From Achromobacter denitrificans NBRC 15125 (GTDB lineage: Bacteria; Pseudomonadota; Gammaproteobacteria; Burkholderiales; Burkholderiaceae_B): a stretch of 64,000 bases of DNA. The translations under genes and the position numbers were made by a program. The notes under the pieces were generated by a model. It did no database searches, was not told the origin of the DNA, and saw nothing but the letters and a program-made list of their open reading frames with translations. The DNA lies in contig NZ_BCTQ01000005.1 in the NCBI RefSeq assembly GCF_001571365.1, positions 140,536 through 204,535 of the forward strand, read 5' to 3'. Numbering within the stretch: the stretch's first letter is position 1; every line of letters begins with the position of its first letter. Positions 45,339 through 56,099 of this stretch are shown here, in pieces.

Positions 45339-45596
45339 TCAGGCAGCGTGCGAATGTGCGTCGACCAAATAACGTCCGTGATTAATAGCCGTATCGACCG
45401 CAATCACTGGGCTTGAAACAGATCCACCCGATGCAAAAAATGGAACCAGGTGCGACTCATTCAATCCGTATTGATCCGCCACAGCCCCTAGTGCCACAGT
45501 CGCAGTAAAAGCGGGCCGACGGCTTCCACCAACCGATATACGGGAGACACTCGCCGTTAAGCGATATCCTTTGTAGACCATGTTGTTATGGAACAT
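45339..45596 (-). CDS. Small hypothetical protein (85 aa)
   Basis: The ATG follows a near-perfect AGGAGGGCTT. The 85-residue protein starts MFHNNMVYKGYRLTASVSRI and has a beta-rich centre (PAFTATVALGAVADQYGLNE) and an acidic/His end (AVDTAINHGRYLVDAHSHAA). The VYKGYRL-x-A-S-V opening recalls small uncharacterised betaproteobacterial proteins beginning with a KGY motif, but no function is known. It lies 36 bp after the cold-shock gene, so it may be read from the same transcript. Confidence 0.68.
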   Translation of the reverse strand: MFHNNMVYKGYRLTASVSRISVGGSRRPAFTATVALGAVADQYGLNESHLVPFFASGGSVSSPVIAVDTAINHGRYLVDAHSHAA

Positions 45597-45632
45597 AAGC
45601 CCTCCTATGAATTCACTTGCTTAGGGCTCTGT

Positions 45633-45839
45633 TCACAGTGCGCGAATTTTCGTCGCCTGCGGGCCTTTGGCTCCCTCTGCCGTCACGTAGCTGACGCGTT
45701 GGTTTTCAACCAAGACCTTATGACCGTCGTCGCTGACAATCTCGGAGAAATGAGCGAATAGGTCCTTGCCGCCGTTCTCGGGCATGATGAATCCAAAGCC
45801 CTTCGCGTCGTTGAACCACTTAACAATTCCGGTTTCCAT
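45633..45839 (-). CDS. Cold-shock-domain protein (CspA family)
   Basis: The 68-residue protein has RNP1 KGFGFI and RNP2-type DLFAHFS in the typical order: METGIVKWFNDAKGFGFIMP, GKDLFAHFSEIVSDD and RVSYVTAEGAKGPQATKI. It is an RNA chaperone that melts secondary structure. AAGGAGTAGACAT precedes the ATG. A promoter about 130 bp upstream implies a long 5' leader, as in cold-regulated cspA genes. Confidence 0.95.
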   Translation of the reverse strand: METGIVKWFNDAKGFGFIMPENGGKDLFAHFSEIVSDDGHKVLVENQRVSYVTAEGAKGPQATKIRAL

Positions 45840-45970
45840 ATGTCTACTCCTTGAATAGCGGGCACTGCCCGAAAACGGAGCTAGTCAAGGAAAGGACTGC
45901 GAACAATGAAGCACCCTGAAGAGAGCACAAAACCGGACGAAAATCGCGATGCTCGAAAAGCTGTTAACCC

Positions 45971-45999
45971 ACTATGGGCGCGGCATCCTTGAAAGTCAA
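45971..45999 (-). promoter_or_regulatory. Sigma-70 promoter of the cold-shock gene
   Basis: On the minus strand TTGACT (45994-45999) is 17 bp from CATAGT (45971-45976). The predicted start gives a 5' leader of about 125 nt before the ATG at 45839. Confidence 0.6.
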
Positions 46000-46099
46000 C
46001 CGACGTTTCCATTTAGAGCCCGCCAAGGACTTGAATCGGATTTACCGCGGAACAGGGAGCCGTGAAAAGCCCGCGCCACTGATGCGCGGCGGAAAAGCA

Positions 46100-46133
46100 A
46101 AAAGCCGCGTAAGTCTATGACTTAGCGGCTTTT
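46100..46133 (-). terminator. Terminator of tRNA-Val
   Basis: AAAAGCCGC-TAAGT-...-ACTTA-GCGGCTTTT is a 9 + 5 bp stem downstream of tRNA-Val with a T run on the minus strand. Confidence 0.78.
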
Positions 46134-46165
46134 CAGGCGGTGCCAGGCACCACTTTGCAGGAATT

Positions 46166-46242
46166 TGGTAGGCGGTATTGGAATCGAACCAACGACCTCC
46201 ACGATGTCAACGTGGCGCTCTAACCAGCTGAGCTAACCGCCT
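46166..46242 (-). tRNA. tRNA-Val (anticodon GAC)
   Basis: The minus strand folds as a cloverleaf: acceptor AGGCGGT / ACCGCCT, D arm GCTCAGCTGGTTAGAGC, anticodon stem CCACG / CGTGG with loop TTGACAT (anticodon GAC), and T arm GTTGG-TTCGATT-CCAAT. It has discriminator A and an encoded CCA, 77 nt in all. Confidence 0.96.
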
Positions 46243-46411
46243 GCAAAGAAGAAGCATTATATAGTGCTTTTTTGAACTGTGCAAATCGTCTTGGAAGATT
46301 TTTTGCATTTTTCATTGCGTCCGAAGGGTCTTGGCCTTTGCGTCGCGCCTGCGGCCAAATGGCTGCAACCGGGCGTCTATCCATGACTCAATCAGAGCGC
46401 TTTCACACTAC

Positions 46412-47098
46412 TCAATGCTGCTTATTCATCAGCACTGCTTCGCTCTTCAATCTCGCGTCTGCGGCTTGCACCGCAGCAACGAAGAGCGAGATTCTATCAG
46501 AACTTTTTATTCCTTGCTCGACCTCGACGCCACTGCTGACATCGACGCCCCAAGGCCGCAGCGTTTGCACGGCCTGGCCTACGTTTTCGGCGTTCAGGCC
46601 GCCGGACAGGATGAGCGGCCGCGACACCGGATCGTCCTTCACGTCGTCGAGCAAGGCATAGTCGAAGCCGTGTCCGCTGCCGCCATAGCCCGCGCTATAG
46701 CTGTCGAACAGCCACCCCGCGGCCTCGCCGTAGGCGCGGCATGCGGATGCCAGGTCTTCCGCGGTATCGAGGCCCGGCGCGCCGGCGCGGAAGGCGCGCA
46801 GGAAACGATGCCCGTAGCGGGCACAGTCCTGCGGCGTTTCGTCGCCGTGGAATTGCAGCAATTCGGGGCCGACCTGATCCAGCACCGCGCGCACCTCGTC
46901 TTCCGCCGGATTCACGAACAGCGCCACCACATCGACGAAGGCAGGCACCGCGCGGCGCAGTTGCGCGGCCCGCAACGGCGTCAGGCAACGCTTGCTCTTG
47001 GCATAGAAAACAAAACCGATCGCATCGACGCCGGCCGCGACGGCGGCGTCGATATCCTGTTCGCGGGTCAATCCGCAGATCTTGATGCGTGTGCGCAT
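46412..47098 (-). CDS. trpF: Phosphoribosylanthranilate isomerase
   Basis: The 228-residue TIM-barrel protein reads MRTRIKICGLTREQDIDAAV with the active-site Cys in IKICGLT. It continues with GADAIGFVFYAKSKR-like VDAIGFVFYAKSKRCLTPLR, VALFVNPAEDEVRAVLD and the phosphate-binding end PLILSGGLNAENV with GVDVSSGVE. It catalyses the Amadori rearrangement in tryptophan synthesis. Starts three or four codons upstream are also possible. trpB and trpA, usual neighbours, lie outside; an orphan TRAP binding protein separates it from truA. Confidence 0.93.
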   Translation of the reverse strand: MRTRIKICGLTREQDIDAAVAAGVDAIGFVFYAKSKRCLTPLRAAQLRRAVPAFVDVVALFVNPAEDEVRAVLDQVGPELLQFHGDETPQDCARYGHRFLRAFRAGAPGLDTAEDLASACRAYGEAAGWLFDSYSAGYGGSGHGFDYALLDDVKDDPVSRPLILSGGLNAENVGQAVQTLRPWGVDVSSGVEVEQGIKSSDRISLFVAAVQAADARLKSEAVLMNKQH

Positions 47099-47157
47099 GG
47101 AATTCATCACTGGCGTCGTCGCGGGCGCGACGGGTGGGACCAGTATATCCGGCGCGC

Positions 47158-48255
47158 CTAGGACTCCGGCTGGCCCAGGGTCGCGACGAGGTTATCGAAA
47201 CTGCCTTCGGCCAGGCGGAACCAGGGCACTTCTTTATCGCGGAACGCGACCATGCTCTCGTAGAGTTTCTTGAACATGGGGTCCTTGGCGCTCATTTCCT
47301 TGTACGCGGCGAGCGACGCCTCATAGCTGGCCTGCAGGACCGGCCGGGGAAACGCCTTCAACTGCGCGCCGCGAGCGACCAGGCGGCGCAGCGCATCCGG
47401 GTTGCCGGCGTCGTACTTGGCGATCATGTTGCCCGTGGCCATGCGGCAGGCGAGCGCAAGCGCGGACTGGTACGGCCTGGGCAGTTCGTCGTAGGCTTCC
47501 TGGTTCACGTACAGCGACAGCTGCAAGGTGCCCGCCCACCAGCCGGGGAAGTAATAGTTCCTGGCCACCTTGTAGAGGGCGAGGCTCTCGTCGTCGTAAG
47601 GGCCGATCCAGGCCACCGCATCGACGACGCCCTGCTCCAGCGCCGCATAGGTTTCCGCGGCCGGGACCTCGACGGGCGTCGCGCCCTGCCGCGCCAGCAC
47701 GTGGCGGGCGAATCCGCCGGCCTTCACCTTGAGTCCGCGCAGATCGTCCACGGTCTTGATTTCACCGCGGAACCAGCCGCCCATCTGGGCCCCCGTATAG
47801 CCGCAGGGAAAGTTCAGGATGTTGTACTTGTCGAACAGCACGCGCGTCAGCGCCAGGCCTTCGCCCTGCGTCATCCAGGCGTTCATCTGCCGGGTGTTCA
47901 GGCCGAACGGCACGCCCGCATCGAAGCAAAGCGCGGGGTCGATATCGAAATAGCGGGTCGAGGCCGTATGCCCGCAATCGACGACGCGATGCTGCACGGC
48001 CTCCAGCACCTGGCCCGGCTGCACCAGATCGCCCGCCGGGAATATCTCGATGTTGAAACGCCCGTCCGTCACTTCGGCCACGTACCGGGCGACGTCCTCC
48101 GCGCCGGCGAACAGCGTCGGCGATTCATTGGGAAAGCTGGAAGCCAGGCGCCATGCGACCGTCGGAGCGTCCTGCGCGAAAACGGGGGCCGCGAGGGTGG
48201 CGCCGCCGGCGGCGGCTCCCAAGGCGGTCTGCTTCAAAAACGCGCGGCGTCGCAT
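47158..48255 (-). CDS. TRAP transporter solute-binding protein (DctP family)
   Basis: The 365-residue periplasmic protein has a twin-arginine-type signal (MRRRAFLKQTALGAAAGGAT). The DctP fold follows: VAWRLASSFPNESPTLFAGA, VAEVTDGRFNIEIFPAGDLV, GEIKTVDDLRGLKVKAGGFA with the conserved Arg, and TYAALEQGVVDAVAWIGPYD. Such proteins hand carboxylates or keto acids to DctQM permeases. No DctQ or DctM gene is adjacent, so this is an orphan component placed between trpF and truA. Confidence 0.88.
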   Translation of the reverse strand: MRRRAFLKQTALGAAAGGATLAAPVFAQDAPTVAWRLASSFPNESPTLFAGAEDVARYVAEVTDGRFNIEIFPAGDLVQPGQVLEAVQHRVVDCGHTASTRYFDIDPALCFDAGVPFGLNTRQMNAWMTQGEGLALTRVLFDKYNILNFPCGYTGAQMGGWFRGEIKTVDDLRGLKVKAGGFARHVLARQGATPVEVPAAETYAALEQGVVDAVAWIGPYDDESLALYKVARNYYFPGWWAGTLQLSLYVNQEAYDELPRPYQSALALACRMATGNMIAKYDAGNPDALRRLVARGAQLKAFPRPVLQASYEASLAAYKEMSAKDPMFKKLYESMVAFRDKEVPWFRLAEGSFDNLVATLGQPES

Positions 48256-48308
48256 GGCGTAAGGCCTCCATCGGGCACGGAAAGGCGTCGCCGTCGCCGG
48301 CGGCTTCC

Positions 48309-49118
48309 CTAATAGGTTTGAGTAAACGGCGACAGCAGCTGCGATCCGCCGTCGAGTTCTTCCAATCCGAATACGTCGGGGTAATCGATGGCGGACAGGT
48401 AAAGCCCGTCCGGCGCAAAGGTTGGCGCGCCGCGCTTGCGGTCGCGCCAGGACAGGAGCTGGGACATCCAGTCGACCGTCTCCCTGCCCTGCCCGACCTG
48501 CAACAACGCTCCCATGATATTGCGCACCATGTGATGCAGGAAGGCGTTCGCCTTCAGCGTAAACACCAGGAACGGCCCGCGCTCTTCGATATCCAGCCGG
48601 TACAGGTGGCGCACCGGATGCTTGGCCTGGCATTGCGAGGAACGGAAGCTGGAAAAATCATGCTCGCCCAGCAAGGCATTCGCCGCGGCGCGCATGACGT
48701 CCACGTCCAGCGACTGGAAGCACCAGCCCGCGCGGCCCGCCCACAGCGCCGGGCGCACCCGGCCGCGCCACAGCAGGTAGACGTAGGTGCGCGCGCGCGC
48801 GGAAAACCGCGCATGGAACTCGTCCGACACCGGCTGCGCCCACTGCACGGAAATGCTGGGCGGAAGAAAGGCGTTCACGCCCCGCACCCAGGACTCCATC
48901 CGCCGGTCGAGCCCGGTGTCCAGATGGATCACCTGCATGGCGCCATGCACGCCGGTATCGGTGCGCCCCGCGCAAATCGTCGGCACGGTGCCCTCGACAC
49001 CGCAAAAACTTCCCAAGGCGGCTTCCAGCGTGTCCTGCACCGTCTGCCGGTGCGGCTGTGTTTGCCAACCCTGCCAGGCGGAGCCGTCATACGCCAGCCC
49101 CAAAGCAACTCTAGACAT
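48309..49118 (-). CDS. truA: tRNA pseudouridine(38-40) synthase
   Basis: The 269-residue protein has the catalytic Asp54 in the signature [35 protein letters not shown] at the N-terminus and [20 protein letters not shown] near 210 also fit. TruA isomerises uridines in the anticodon stem-loop of many tRNAs. It starts three bases after the fimV stop, consistent with the asd-fimV-truA-trp order common in proteobacteria. Confidence 0.95.
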   Translation of the reverse strand: MSRVALGLAYDGSAWQGWQTQPHRQTVQDTLEAALGSFCGVEGTVPTICAGRTDTGVHGAMQVIHLDTGLDRRMESWVRGVNAFLPPSISVQWAQPVSDEFHARFSARARTYVYLLWRGRVRPALWAGRAGWCFQSLDVDVMRAAANALLGEHDFSSFRSSQCQAKHPVRHLYRLDIEERGPFLVFTLKANAFLHHMVRNIMGALLQVGQGRETVDWMSQLLSWRDRKRGAPTFAPDGLYLSAIDYPDVFGLEELDGGSQLLSPFTQTY

Positions 49119-49121
49119 GTA

Positions 49122-51083
49122 TCAAACCCGTGGACCGCCGACACGGCGCGGTTCGTCCGTGGGCGGTTCGTCCAGGTCGAGATTGATGCTGTTGAGCTTG
49201 CGGTTCAGTGCTGCCGTATCCAGCACTGGCTCGTTATAGGCGTCGGTTTCCTCGTCGTCGTCGCCGCGCCTGGCGCCGGCCCTGCGCAGCAGCCAGGCTA
49301 TGGCGAACGCGATCAGCGCCAGCACGGCGGTGACGATGACGAGTAGATTATCGGCCAGCCAGGCCGGCATGTCCGACGCGCTGTCCTTGTTCGGCGGGGT
49401 GCCTGCCGGCTTGTCCGGCGAAGCGCCCGGCGTCCCTGCGGCGCCCGGTGTGCCCGCTGCGCCCGGAGTGCCTGCTGCGCCTGGCGTACCTGCTGTACCC
49501 GGAGTACCTGCGGCACCCGAAGTACCTGCCGCGCCCGGCGTACCTGCCGCGCCCGGCGTACCTGCTGCACCCGGAGTACCTGCTGCACCCGAAGCACCTG
49601 CTGCACCCGAAGTACCTGCTGCACCCGAAGTACCTGCTGCACCCGAAGCACCAGTCGCGCCCGGAGTACCTGCCGCGCCCGGAGCGCCAGTCGCGCCCGG
49701 AGTACCTGCGGCACCCGAAGTACCTGCCCCGCCCGGAGTACCTGCTGCACCCGAAGTACCTGTCGTGCCCGGAGTACCTGCTGCACCTGGAGTGCCCGTT
49801 GCTCCCGGCGTGCCTGCTGCACCCGGCGTACCTGCCGCACCTGGAGTACCCGTTGCACCCGACGTGCCTGCTGCACCTGGAGTACCCGTTGCACCCGGCG
49901 TGCCTGCTGCACCCGGAGTACCCGTTGCACCCGGCGTGCCTGCCGCACCTGGAGTACCTGTTGCACCCGGCGTGCCTGCTGCACCTGGAGCACCCGCTGC
50001 TCCCGGCGTCCCCGGAGCACCGGCGGCGCCCGAAGCACCGGCGGCGCCCAACTGGCCGACGGCCTTGTTCAAATCGTCGACGTTGCTCTGCAACTGGTCC
50101 ACGCGCCCCTGCACGTCCGCCATGGCGCGCTGGTTGGAGGTGCGCGCGTCGGCCTGGGCTTCGGCTTGCGCCGAGGCGCTGTCCTGGGCCTGGCCCGCGG
50201 ACAGGCGCACGCGGTCTTGCGGCGGCGGCGTCGCCGTGGCCACGCCGTTGCCGCTCGGTGGGGCGACGCTGCCCGACGCCCCGCCCTGCCCCTGGACCAC
50301 GGAAGGATTGGCGGCCGATGCCGCGCCGATCCGCGAACGGTACTTGGCGAAGGCTTCGGCATGTTCGTTGAAGATCCGGCGCGCTTCGGCCGGGTCCACC
50401 GCGCGCACGGTGGCGGCGTCCGGAATCTTCAGCTTCTCGCCGGCACGCACCAGGTTCATGTTGTTCTGGATGAACGCCTCGGGATTCGCGCGCCACAGGG
50501 CCACGAGCATCTGATAGACCGAGGCATTGGGCACCGCGTTGCGCTGGGCGATAGCGAACAGGTTGTCGCCGGATTTCACATTGACCGATCGGGTGCCGGC
50601 CTGGCGGGACGGCGTGCCGACCGCCGCCGGCGTTACCTCGGCGGTGGTGCCGCGCAACGGCACCAGGATGCTGACCTGCACCTGCCGTTGTCCGGAGCTG
50701 GAGCTGATGTCCAGCAGCAGATCCACCGCGCCGCTGGCCGGCGGCTGCGAGGCCCGCACGCGCAGGTTCTTGCGCGTGGCGTCCATGCCGTCCTCGATGC
50801 GCACCACCATGCTGGCCAAGGGCACCGGCGGCTTCAGGCCGGCGCGCTGCCACGCGGCCTCGTCGGCAACCGCGACCTTCAGCGACGAGACTTCGTCGGG
50901 TGTCAGTTCCTGCAATCCCACCACCGCCTGCAGCGGCGCGCCCGGCACGGAAACCACCCGCGAATGCCCCACGCGCATGGCCAACGCCGACCCGCACACG
51001 CTTGAGCCGATCGCCAACGCAATCGCCCACTGCAGGGCTTTCAAACGGCGGGCATGCTTCACTTGGCGCGAACGCTGGGTCAT
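49122..51083 (-). CDS. fimV: FimV-like peptidoglycan-binding inner-membrane protein with collagen-like domain
   Basis: The 653-residue protein has a signal peptide ([19 protein letters not shown]), the FimV N-terminal domain ([20 protein letters not shown], residues 45-145) and a LysM domain ([20 protein letters not shown], 167-222). A coiled coil follows at 310-340 ([20 protein letters not shown]), then about 70 Gly-X-Y triplets at 346-555, a membrane helix ([20 protein letters not shown], near 585) and a short cytoplasmic tail. The usual long TPR-bearing FimV C-terminus is absent. The start at 51083 is the first ATG giving a good signal peptide; a frame to 51161 is open. Confidence 0.85.
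   Translation of the reverse strand: MTQRSRQVKHARRLKALQWAIALAIGSSVCGSALAMRVGHSRVVSVPGAPLQAVVGLQELTPDEVSSLKVAVADEAAWQRAGLKPPVPLASMVVRIEDGMDATRKNLRVRASQPPASGAVDLLLDISSSSGQRQVQVSILVPLRGTTAEVTPAAVGTPSRQAGTRSVNVKSGDNLFAIAQRNAVPNASVYQMLVALWRANPEAFIQNNMNLVRAGEKLKIPDAATVRAVDPAEARRIFNEHAEAFAKYRSRIGAASAANPSVVQGQGGASGSVAPPSGNGVATATPPPQDRVRLSAGQAQDSASAQAEAQADARTSNQRAMADVQGRVDQLQSNVDDLNKAVGQLGAAGASGAAGAPGTPGAAGAPGAAGTPGATGTPGAAGTPGATGTPGAAGTPGATGTPGAAGTSGATGTPGAAGTPGAAGTPGATGTPGAAGTPGTTGTSGAAGTPGGAGTSGAAGTPGATGAPGAAGTPGATGASGAAGTSGAAGTSGAAGASGAAGTPGAAGTPGAAGTPGAAGTSGAAGTPGTAGTPGAAGTPGAAGTPGAAGTPGASPDKPAGTPPNKDSASDMPAWLADNLLVIVTAVLALIAFAIAWLLRRAGARRGDDDEETDAYNEPVLDTAALNRKLNSINLDLDEPPTDEPRRVGGPRV
49419..50048 (-). 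repeat. Tandem repeat encoding collagen-like Gly-X-Y triplets
   Basis: 210 consecutive codons have Gly at every third position ([13 protein letters not shown] and variants with Ser, Thr, Ala and Pro). The DNA shows imperfect 9- and 18-bp repeats (GCACCCGGAGTACCTGCT and relatives) that differ mainly by silent changes. Such repeats can gain or lose units by slippage or recombination without breaking the frame. Confidence 0.92.
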
Positions 51084-51271
51084 AAGCTGGAATTCCGTTC
51101 TTGTAGTCGAATTACGGGCTGATGCCGATTCGCGCAAAAACTCCGCGGGAACCGGCACCAATTCACGGGAAAAGTGTAATGGATCATGCGCATTTCACAA
51201 ACCTGAAAGGCCCGTCGAGGCCTGCTGGCATGCACATCCGCCACACATCGCCGCGGCCGCGCAAACGACAA

Positions 51272-51289
51272 GGGCACCCGAAGGTGCCC
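51272..51289 (-). terminator. Possible terminator after asd
   Basis: GGGCACC-TTCG-GGTGCCC is a very stable 7-bp stem with a UUCG-type loop, followed on the minus strand by TTGTCGTTTG. It lies 54 bases after the asd stop and upstream of fimV. Confidence 0.5.
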
Positions 51290-51342
51290 CTGCTTGCCTT
51301 ATTCGCGTGATCGGGCGGCGCGCGCCGCCGCCCGGCGCGGCG

Positions 51343-52473
51343 TCAGGCTTCGGCCAGCGCGATGCGCAGCATACGGCGCAGCGGCTCGGCGGCACCCCAC
51401 AGCAGCTGGTCGCCCACGGTGAAGGCGCCCAGGTACTGCGAACCCATCGACAGCTTGCGCAGACGGCCCACGGGGATGTCCAGCGTGCCCGTCACGGCAA
51501 CCGGCGTCAGCGCGGCGACGGTGGCTTCCTTGGTGTTCGGCACCACCTTGGCCCATTGCGTGCCCTGGGCGATCAGCGCCTCGATTTCGTCGATCGGCAG
51601 GTCGCGCTTGAGCTTGATGGTCAGCGCCTGGCTGTGGCAGCGCATCGCACCGATGCGCACGCACAGGCCGTCGATCGGCGTGGCAGCCGTGCCGAAGGCG
51701 GCGCCGCGGCCGAGGATCTTGTTGGTTTCGACTTCGCCCTTCCACTCTTCCTTGGACATCCCGTTGCCCAGGTCCTTGTCGATCCAGGGAATCAGGTTGC
51801 CGCCCAGCGGCACGCCGAAATGTTCGTGGGGCAGCGCCGGATCCTTCTGCTTGGCCAGCACGCCGCGGTCGATTTCCAGGATGGCCGACGCGGGGTCGTC
51901 CAGCAGCGGCTTGACGGATTGGTTGATTTCGCCGAACTGGGTCAGCAGCTCGCGCATGTGCTGCGCGCCGCCGCCCGAGGCCGCCTGGTACGTCATGGTC
52001 GTCATCCATTCGACCAGGTCGTTGTTGAACAGGCCGGCCAGGCCCATCAGCATGCAGCTGACCGTGCAGTTGCCGCCGACGAAGTTGCGCACGCCGCGCT
52101 TGAGCGCCGCGTCGATGACCGGACGGTTGACCGGGTCCAGCACGATGATGGCGTCGTCGGCCATGCGCAGGGTGCTGGCCGCGTCGATCCAGATGCCGTT
52201 CCAGCCGGCGCCGCGCAGCTTCGGATAGATCTCGGAGGTGTAGTCGCCGCCTTGCGCCGTCACGATGATCGGCAGTTTTTTCAGAGCGTCAATATCGTAG
52301 GCATCCTGCAGCGGGCCCGCGCCATCGGCCCAAGTGGGCGCGGCGCCGCCAGCGTTGCTGGTGGAGAAAAACACCGGTTCGATCAGTGCGAAGTCGTTCT
52401 CGTCGCGCATGCGTTGCATGAGCACCGAGCCGACCATACCGCGCCAGCCGACAAGGCCTACTGCTTGATTCAT
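51343..52473 (-). CDS. asd: Aspartate-semialdehyde dehydrogenase
   Basis: The 376-residue enzyme has the NADP loop [17 protein letters not shown] at the N-terminus, active-site Cys136 in [18 protein letters not shown], and substrate-binding [16 protein letters not shown] near 275. It reduces aspartyl phosphate to the semialdehyde, feeding lysine, methionine, threonine and diaminopimelate. It sits between leuB and fimV, in the order leuC-leuD-leuB-asd-fimV-truA found in many beta- and gammaproteobacteria. Confidence 0.96.
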   Translation of the reverse strand: MNQAVGLVGWRGMVGSVLMQRMRDENDFALIEPVFFSTSNAGGAAPTWADGAGPLQDAYDIDALKKLPIIVTAQGGDYTSEIYPKLRGAGWNGIWIDAASTLRMADDAIIVLDPVNRPVIDAALKRGVRNFVGGNCTVSCMLMGLAGLFNNDLVEWMTTMTYQAASGGGAQHMRELLTQFGEINQSVKPLLDDPASAILEIDRGVLAKQKDPALPHEHFGVPLGGNLIPWIDKDLGNGMSKEEWKGEVETNKILGRGAAFGTAATPIDGLCVRIGAMRCHSQALTIKLKRDLPIDEIEALIAQGTQWAKVVPNTKEATVAALTPVAVTGTLDIPVGRLRKLSMGSQYLGAFTVGDQLLWGAAEPLRRMLRIALAEA

Positions 52474-52635
52474 TTCAATCGCTCTTTAAAGGTGAAGACA
52501 AGGTCCGGGGAAGAAAAAGCCGTGCAATTCATCAATTTATCAGAATGCACGGGGAGATGTTGCGGCGCAGCTAGAAAAAATAGGGGCCGCAATAGGCGCC
52601 CTGGGCTTTCGCGGCGCCTCCGCAACAGGAAAAGC

Positions 52636-52663
52636 AAAGGGCCGTCCGCCGGACGACCCTTTG
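52636..52663 (-). terminator. Terminator after leuB
   Basis: On the minus strand AAAGGGTCGTCC-GGC-GGACGGCCCTTTGCTTTT forms a 12-pair stem, one of them a G-T pair, and a T-rich tail about 55 bases after the leuB stop. asd thus seems separately transcribed. Confidence 0.72.
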
Positions 52664-52717
52664 CCGGGCGCGACCGCCAGGCGCTCCGGCGCCGGGCTGC
52701 CGCGCTGTCCTGGCCGA

Positions 52718-53794
<1,077 letters not shown>

Positions 53795-53823
53795 ACGAAA
53801 ACAATCCTGTAGTAATTAGGGCG

Positions 53824-54474
53824 TCAGGCGATGGGACGGCTTTCCAGCCAGGGATGGCGGGCCAGGCGTTCCGCTTCGAAAGCGCGGATCTTGTCGGACT
53901 GGCGCAGGGTCAGGCCGATATCGTCGAAGCCGTTGAGCAGACAGTACTTGCGGAAGGGTTCGATATCGAAGCCCATCGCGCGGCCGTCCGCCGCCACCAC
54001 GACCTGCTGGTCGAGGTCGATGCGCAGCTTGTAGCCGGGGAAGGCCTTCACCTCGTCGAACAGGCGCGCCACTTCGAGCTCGGACAGCACGATGGGTAAC
54101 AGGCCGTTCTTGAAGCTGTTGTTGAAGAAGATGTCCGCGTAGGACGGCGCGATGATGGCGCGGAAGCCGAACTGCGTCAGCGCCCAGGGCGCATGCTCGC
54201 GGCTGGAGCCGCAGCCGAAGTTCTTGCGCGCCAGCAGCACCGAGGCGCCCTGGTAGCGGGGCTGGTTCAGCACGAAATCCGGGTTCAGCGGACGCTTGCT
54301 GTTGTCCATGCCCGGTTCGCCGTGATCCAGGTAGCGCAGCTCGTCGAAGAGGTTCGGCCCGAAGCCGGTGCGCTTGATGGACTTGAGGAACTGCTTGGGA
54401 ATGATGAGGTCCGTGTCGACGTTTTCGCGATCGAGCGGGGCTACCAGGCCTTCGTGTGTGGTGAATGCTTGCAT
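53824..54474 (-). CDS. leuD: 3-isopropylmalate dehydratase small subunit
   Basis: The 216-residue protein reads [39 protein letters not shown] and [20 protein letters not shown], the aconitase swivel-domain signature. It forms the isopropylmalate isomerase with LeuC. It is 25 bp downstream of leuC. Confidence 0.97.
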   Translation of the reverse strand: MQAFTTHEGLVAPLDRENVDTDLIIPKQFLKSIKRTGFGPNLFDELRYLDHGEPGMDNSKRPLNPDFVLNQPRYQGASVLLARKNFGCGSSREHAPWALTQFGFRAIIAPSYADIFFNNSFKNGLLPIVLSELEVARLFDEVKAFPGYKLRIDLDQQVVVAADGRAMGFDIEPFRKYCLLNGFDDIGLTLRQSDKIRAFEAERLARHPWLESRPIA

Positions 54475-54499
54475 GATGTCGGTACTCGGTGCTTAACGC

Positions 54500-55903
54500 T
54501 TAACGGAACGTGCGGACGTCGACGAAATGACCGGCGACGGCGGCGGCGGCGGCCATGGCCGGGCTGACCAGGTGCGTGCGCCCGCCCTGCCCCTGGCGGC
54601 CTTCGAAGTTGCGGTTCGAGGTCGAGGCGCAACGTTCGCCGGGTTCCAGGCGGTCGGCGTTCATGGCCAGGCACATCGAGCAGCCCGGTTCACGCCATTC
54701 GAAGCCGGCTTCGATGAAAACCTTGTCCAACCCCTCGCGCTCGGCCTGCTGCTTGACCAGGCCCGAGCCCGGAACAACCATCGCCTGGCGCACGTTCGAG
54801 GCCACGCGCTTGCCGCGCGCCACGGCGGCGGCCGCGCGCAGGTCTTCGATGCGGGAATTGGTGCAAGAGCCGATGAACACCCGATCCACGCGGATATCGG
54901 TCAGCGGCGTATTGGGCTTGAGGCCCATGTATTGCAGGGCGCGCTCCATGCCGCTGCGGCGCACGTCGTCCTTTTCGCGGTCGGGGTCCGGCACGCGGGA
55001 ATCCACCGGCAGCACCATTTCCGGGGACGTGCCCCAGGTGACTTGCGGCTTGATGTCGCGCGCGTTGACCTCGACGACGGTGTCGAACTTGGCGCCTTCG
55101 TCGGTATGCAGGGTGCGCCAGTAGCCCACCGCCTGGTCCCAGAGCACGCCCGAGGGCGAGAAGGGACGGCCGCGGAAGTACTCGATGGTCTTGTCGTCCA
55201 CCGCCACCATGCCCGAACGGGCGCCGGCTTCGATGGCCATGTTGCAGACCGTCATGCGGCCTTCGACCGACAGGCCGCGGATCGTGCTGCCGGCGAACTC
55301 GATGGCGTGGCCGGTGCCGCCGGCCGTGCCGATGATGCCGATGATGTGCAGGACCACGTCCTTGGCCGTACAGCCGAAGGGCAGCTCGCCCTCGACCTTG
55401 ATCAGCATGCTCTTGGCTTTCTTCATGAGCAAGGTCTGAGTGGCCAGCACGTGCTCGACTTCGGACGTGCCGATGCCGAAGGCCAGCGCGCCCAGCGCGC
55501 CGTGCGTGCTGGTGTGCGAATCGCCGCAGACCACCGTCATGCCGGGCAGGGTCGCGCCCTGCTCCGGGCCGATCACGTGCACGATGCCCTGGCGCAGGTC
55601 ATTCATGCGGAATTCGGTAATGCCGTATTTGTCGCAGTTGTCGTCCAGCGTATCCACTTGCAGGCGCGAGATGGGATCGTCGATGCCCTGGGCGCGGTTC
55701 ATCGTGGGCACGTTGTGGTCCGCCACGGCCAGGTTGGCGCCGGTGCGCCACGGCTTGCGGCCGGCAATGGCCAGTCCTTCGAACGCCTGCGGGCTGGTGA
55801 CCTCGTGCAGCAGGTGGCGGTCGATATAGAGCAGACAGGTGCCGTCTGATTCCTGGTGGACGACGTGGGCGTCCCAGAGTTTGTCGTAAAGGGTTTGGGC
55901 CAT
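54500..55903 (-). CDS. leuC: 3-isopropylmalate dehydratase large subunit
   Basis: The 467-residue aconitase-family enzyme has 4Fe-4S ligands in [18 protein letters not shown] near 348 and [20 protein letters not shown] near 408. [20 protein letters not shown] near 122 also fits. With LeuD it isomerises 2- to 3-isopropylmalate. It is the first gene of leuCDB; a short Leu/Val-rich frame and a TATATAAG element lie upstream at 56011-56052. Confidence 0.97.
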   Translation of the reverse strand: MAQTLYDKLWDAHVVHQESDGTCLLYIDRHLLHEVTSPQAFEGLAIAGRKPWRTGANLAVADHNVPTMNRAQGIDDPISRLQVDTLDDNCDKYGITEFRMNDLRQGIVHVIGPEQGATLPGMTVVCGDSHTSTHGALGALAFGIGTSEVEHVLATQTLLMKKAKSMLIKVEGELPFGCTAKDVVLHIIGIIGTAGGTGHAIEFAGSTIRGLSVEGRMTVCNMAIEAGARSGMVAVDDKTIEYFRGRPFSPSGVLWDQAVGYWRTLHTDEGAKFDTVVEVNARDIKPQVTWGTSPEMVLPVDSRVPDPDREKDDVRRSGMERALQYMGLKPNTPLTDIRVDRVFIGSCTNSRIEDLRAAAAVARGKRVASNVRQAMVVPGSGLVKQQAEREGLDKVFIEAGFEWREPGCSMCLAMNADRLEPGERCASTSNRNFEGRQGQGGRTHLVSPAMAAAAAVAGHFVDVRTFR

Positions 55904-56010
55904 GGATGCGCTCTGCTAATAGACAATCCGGCTCGTGCCTCGCGCGGTTGAAGCAAAACGCTCCCGCGCCGGCCACTGCGGCATGAGGGAATTATGCACA
56001 GGGTCTGAAC

Positions 56011-56052
56011 CTAGTACAACTGCACCTTATATACCAGTACCAGCACTACCAT
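56011..56052 (-). other. Possible leu leader peptide or promoter element upstream of leuC
   Basis: A 13-codon frame reads MVVLVLVYKVQLY, unusually rich in Val and Leu, and stops about 107 bases before leuC. No good ribosome binding site precedes it, and only a weak hairpin follows. The same DNA holds TGGTATATAAG, which looks like an extended -10 element. Either a branched-chain leader peptide or simply the leuC promoter is possible. Confidence 0.3.
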
Positions 56053-56099
56053 GCTGGGCCGCGACAGGTCTCGGGAAGATCTTGTTTCGGGCTCGCTCC

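Noticed and set aside
49419..50048. Regular repeats that might be read as a CRISPR array or minisatellite element
   Set aside because: The repeats lie wholly inside one open frame with Gly at every third codon and have no unique spacers, so they are coding collagen-like triplets.
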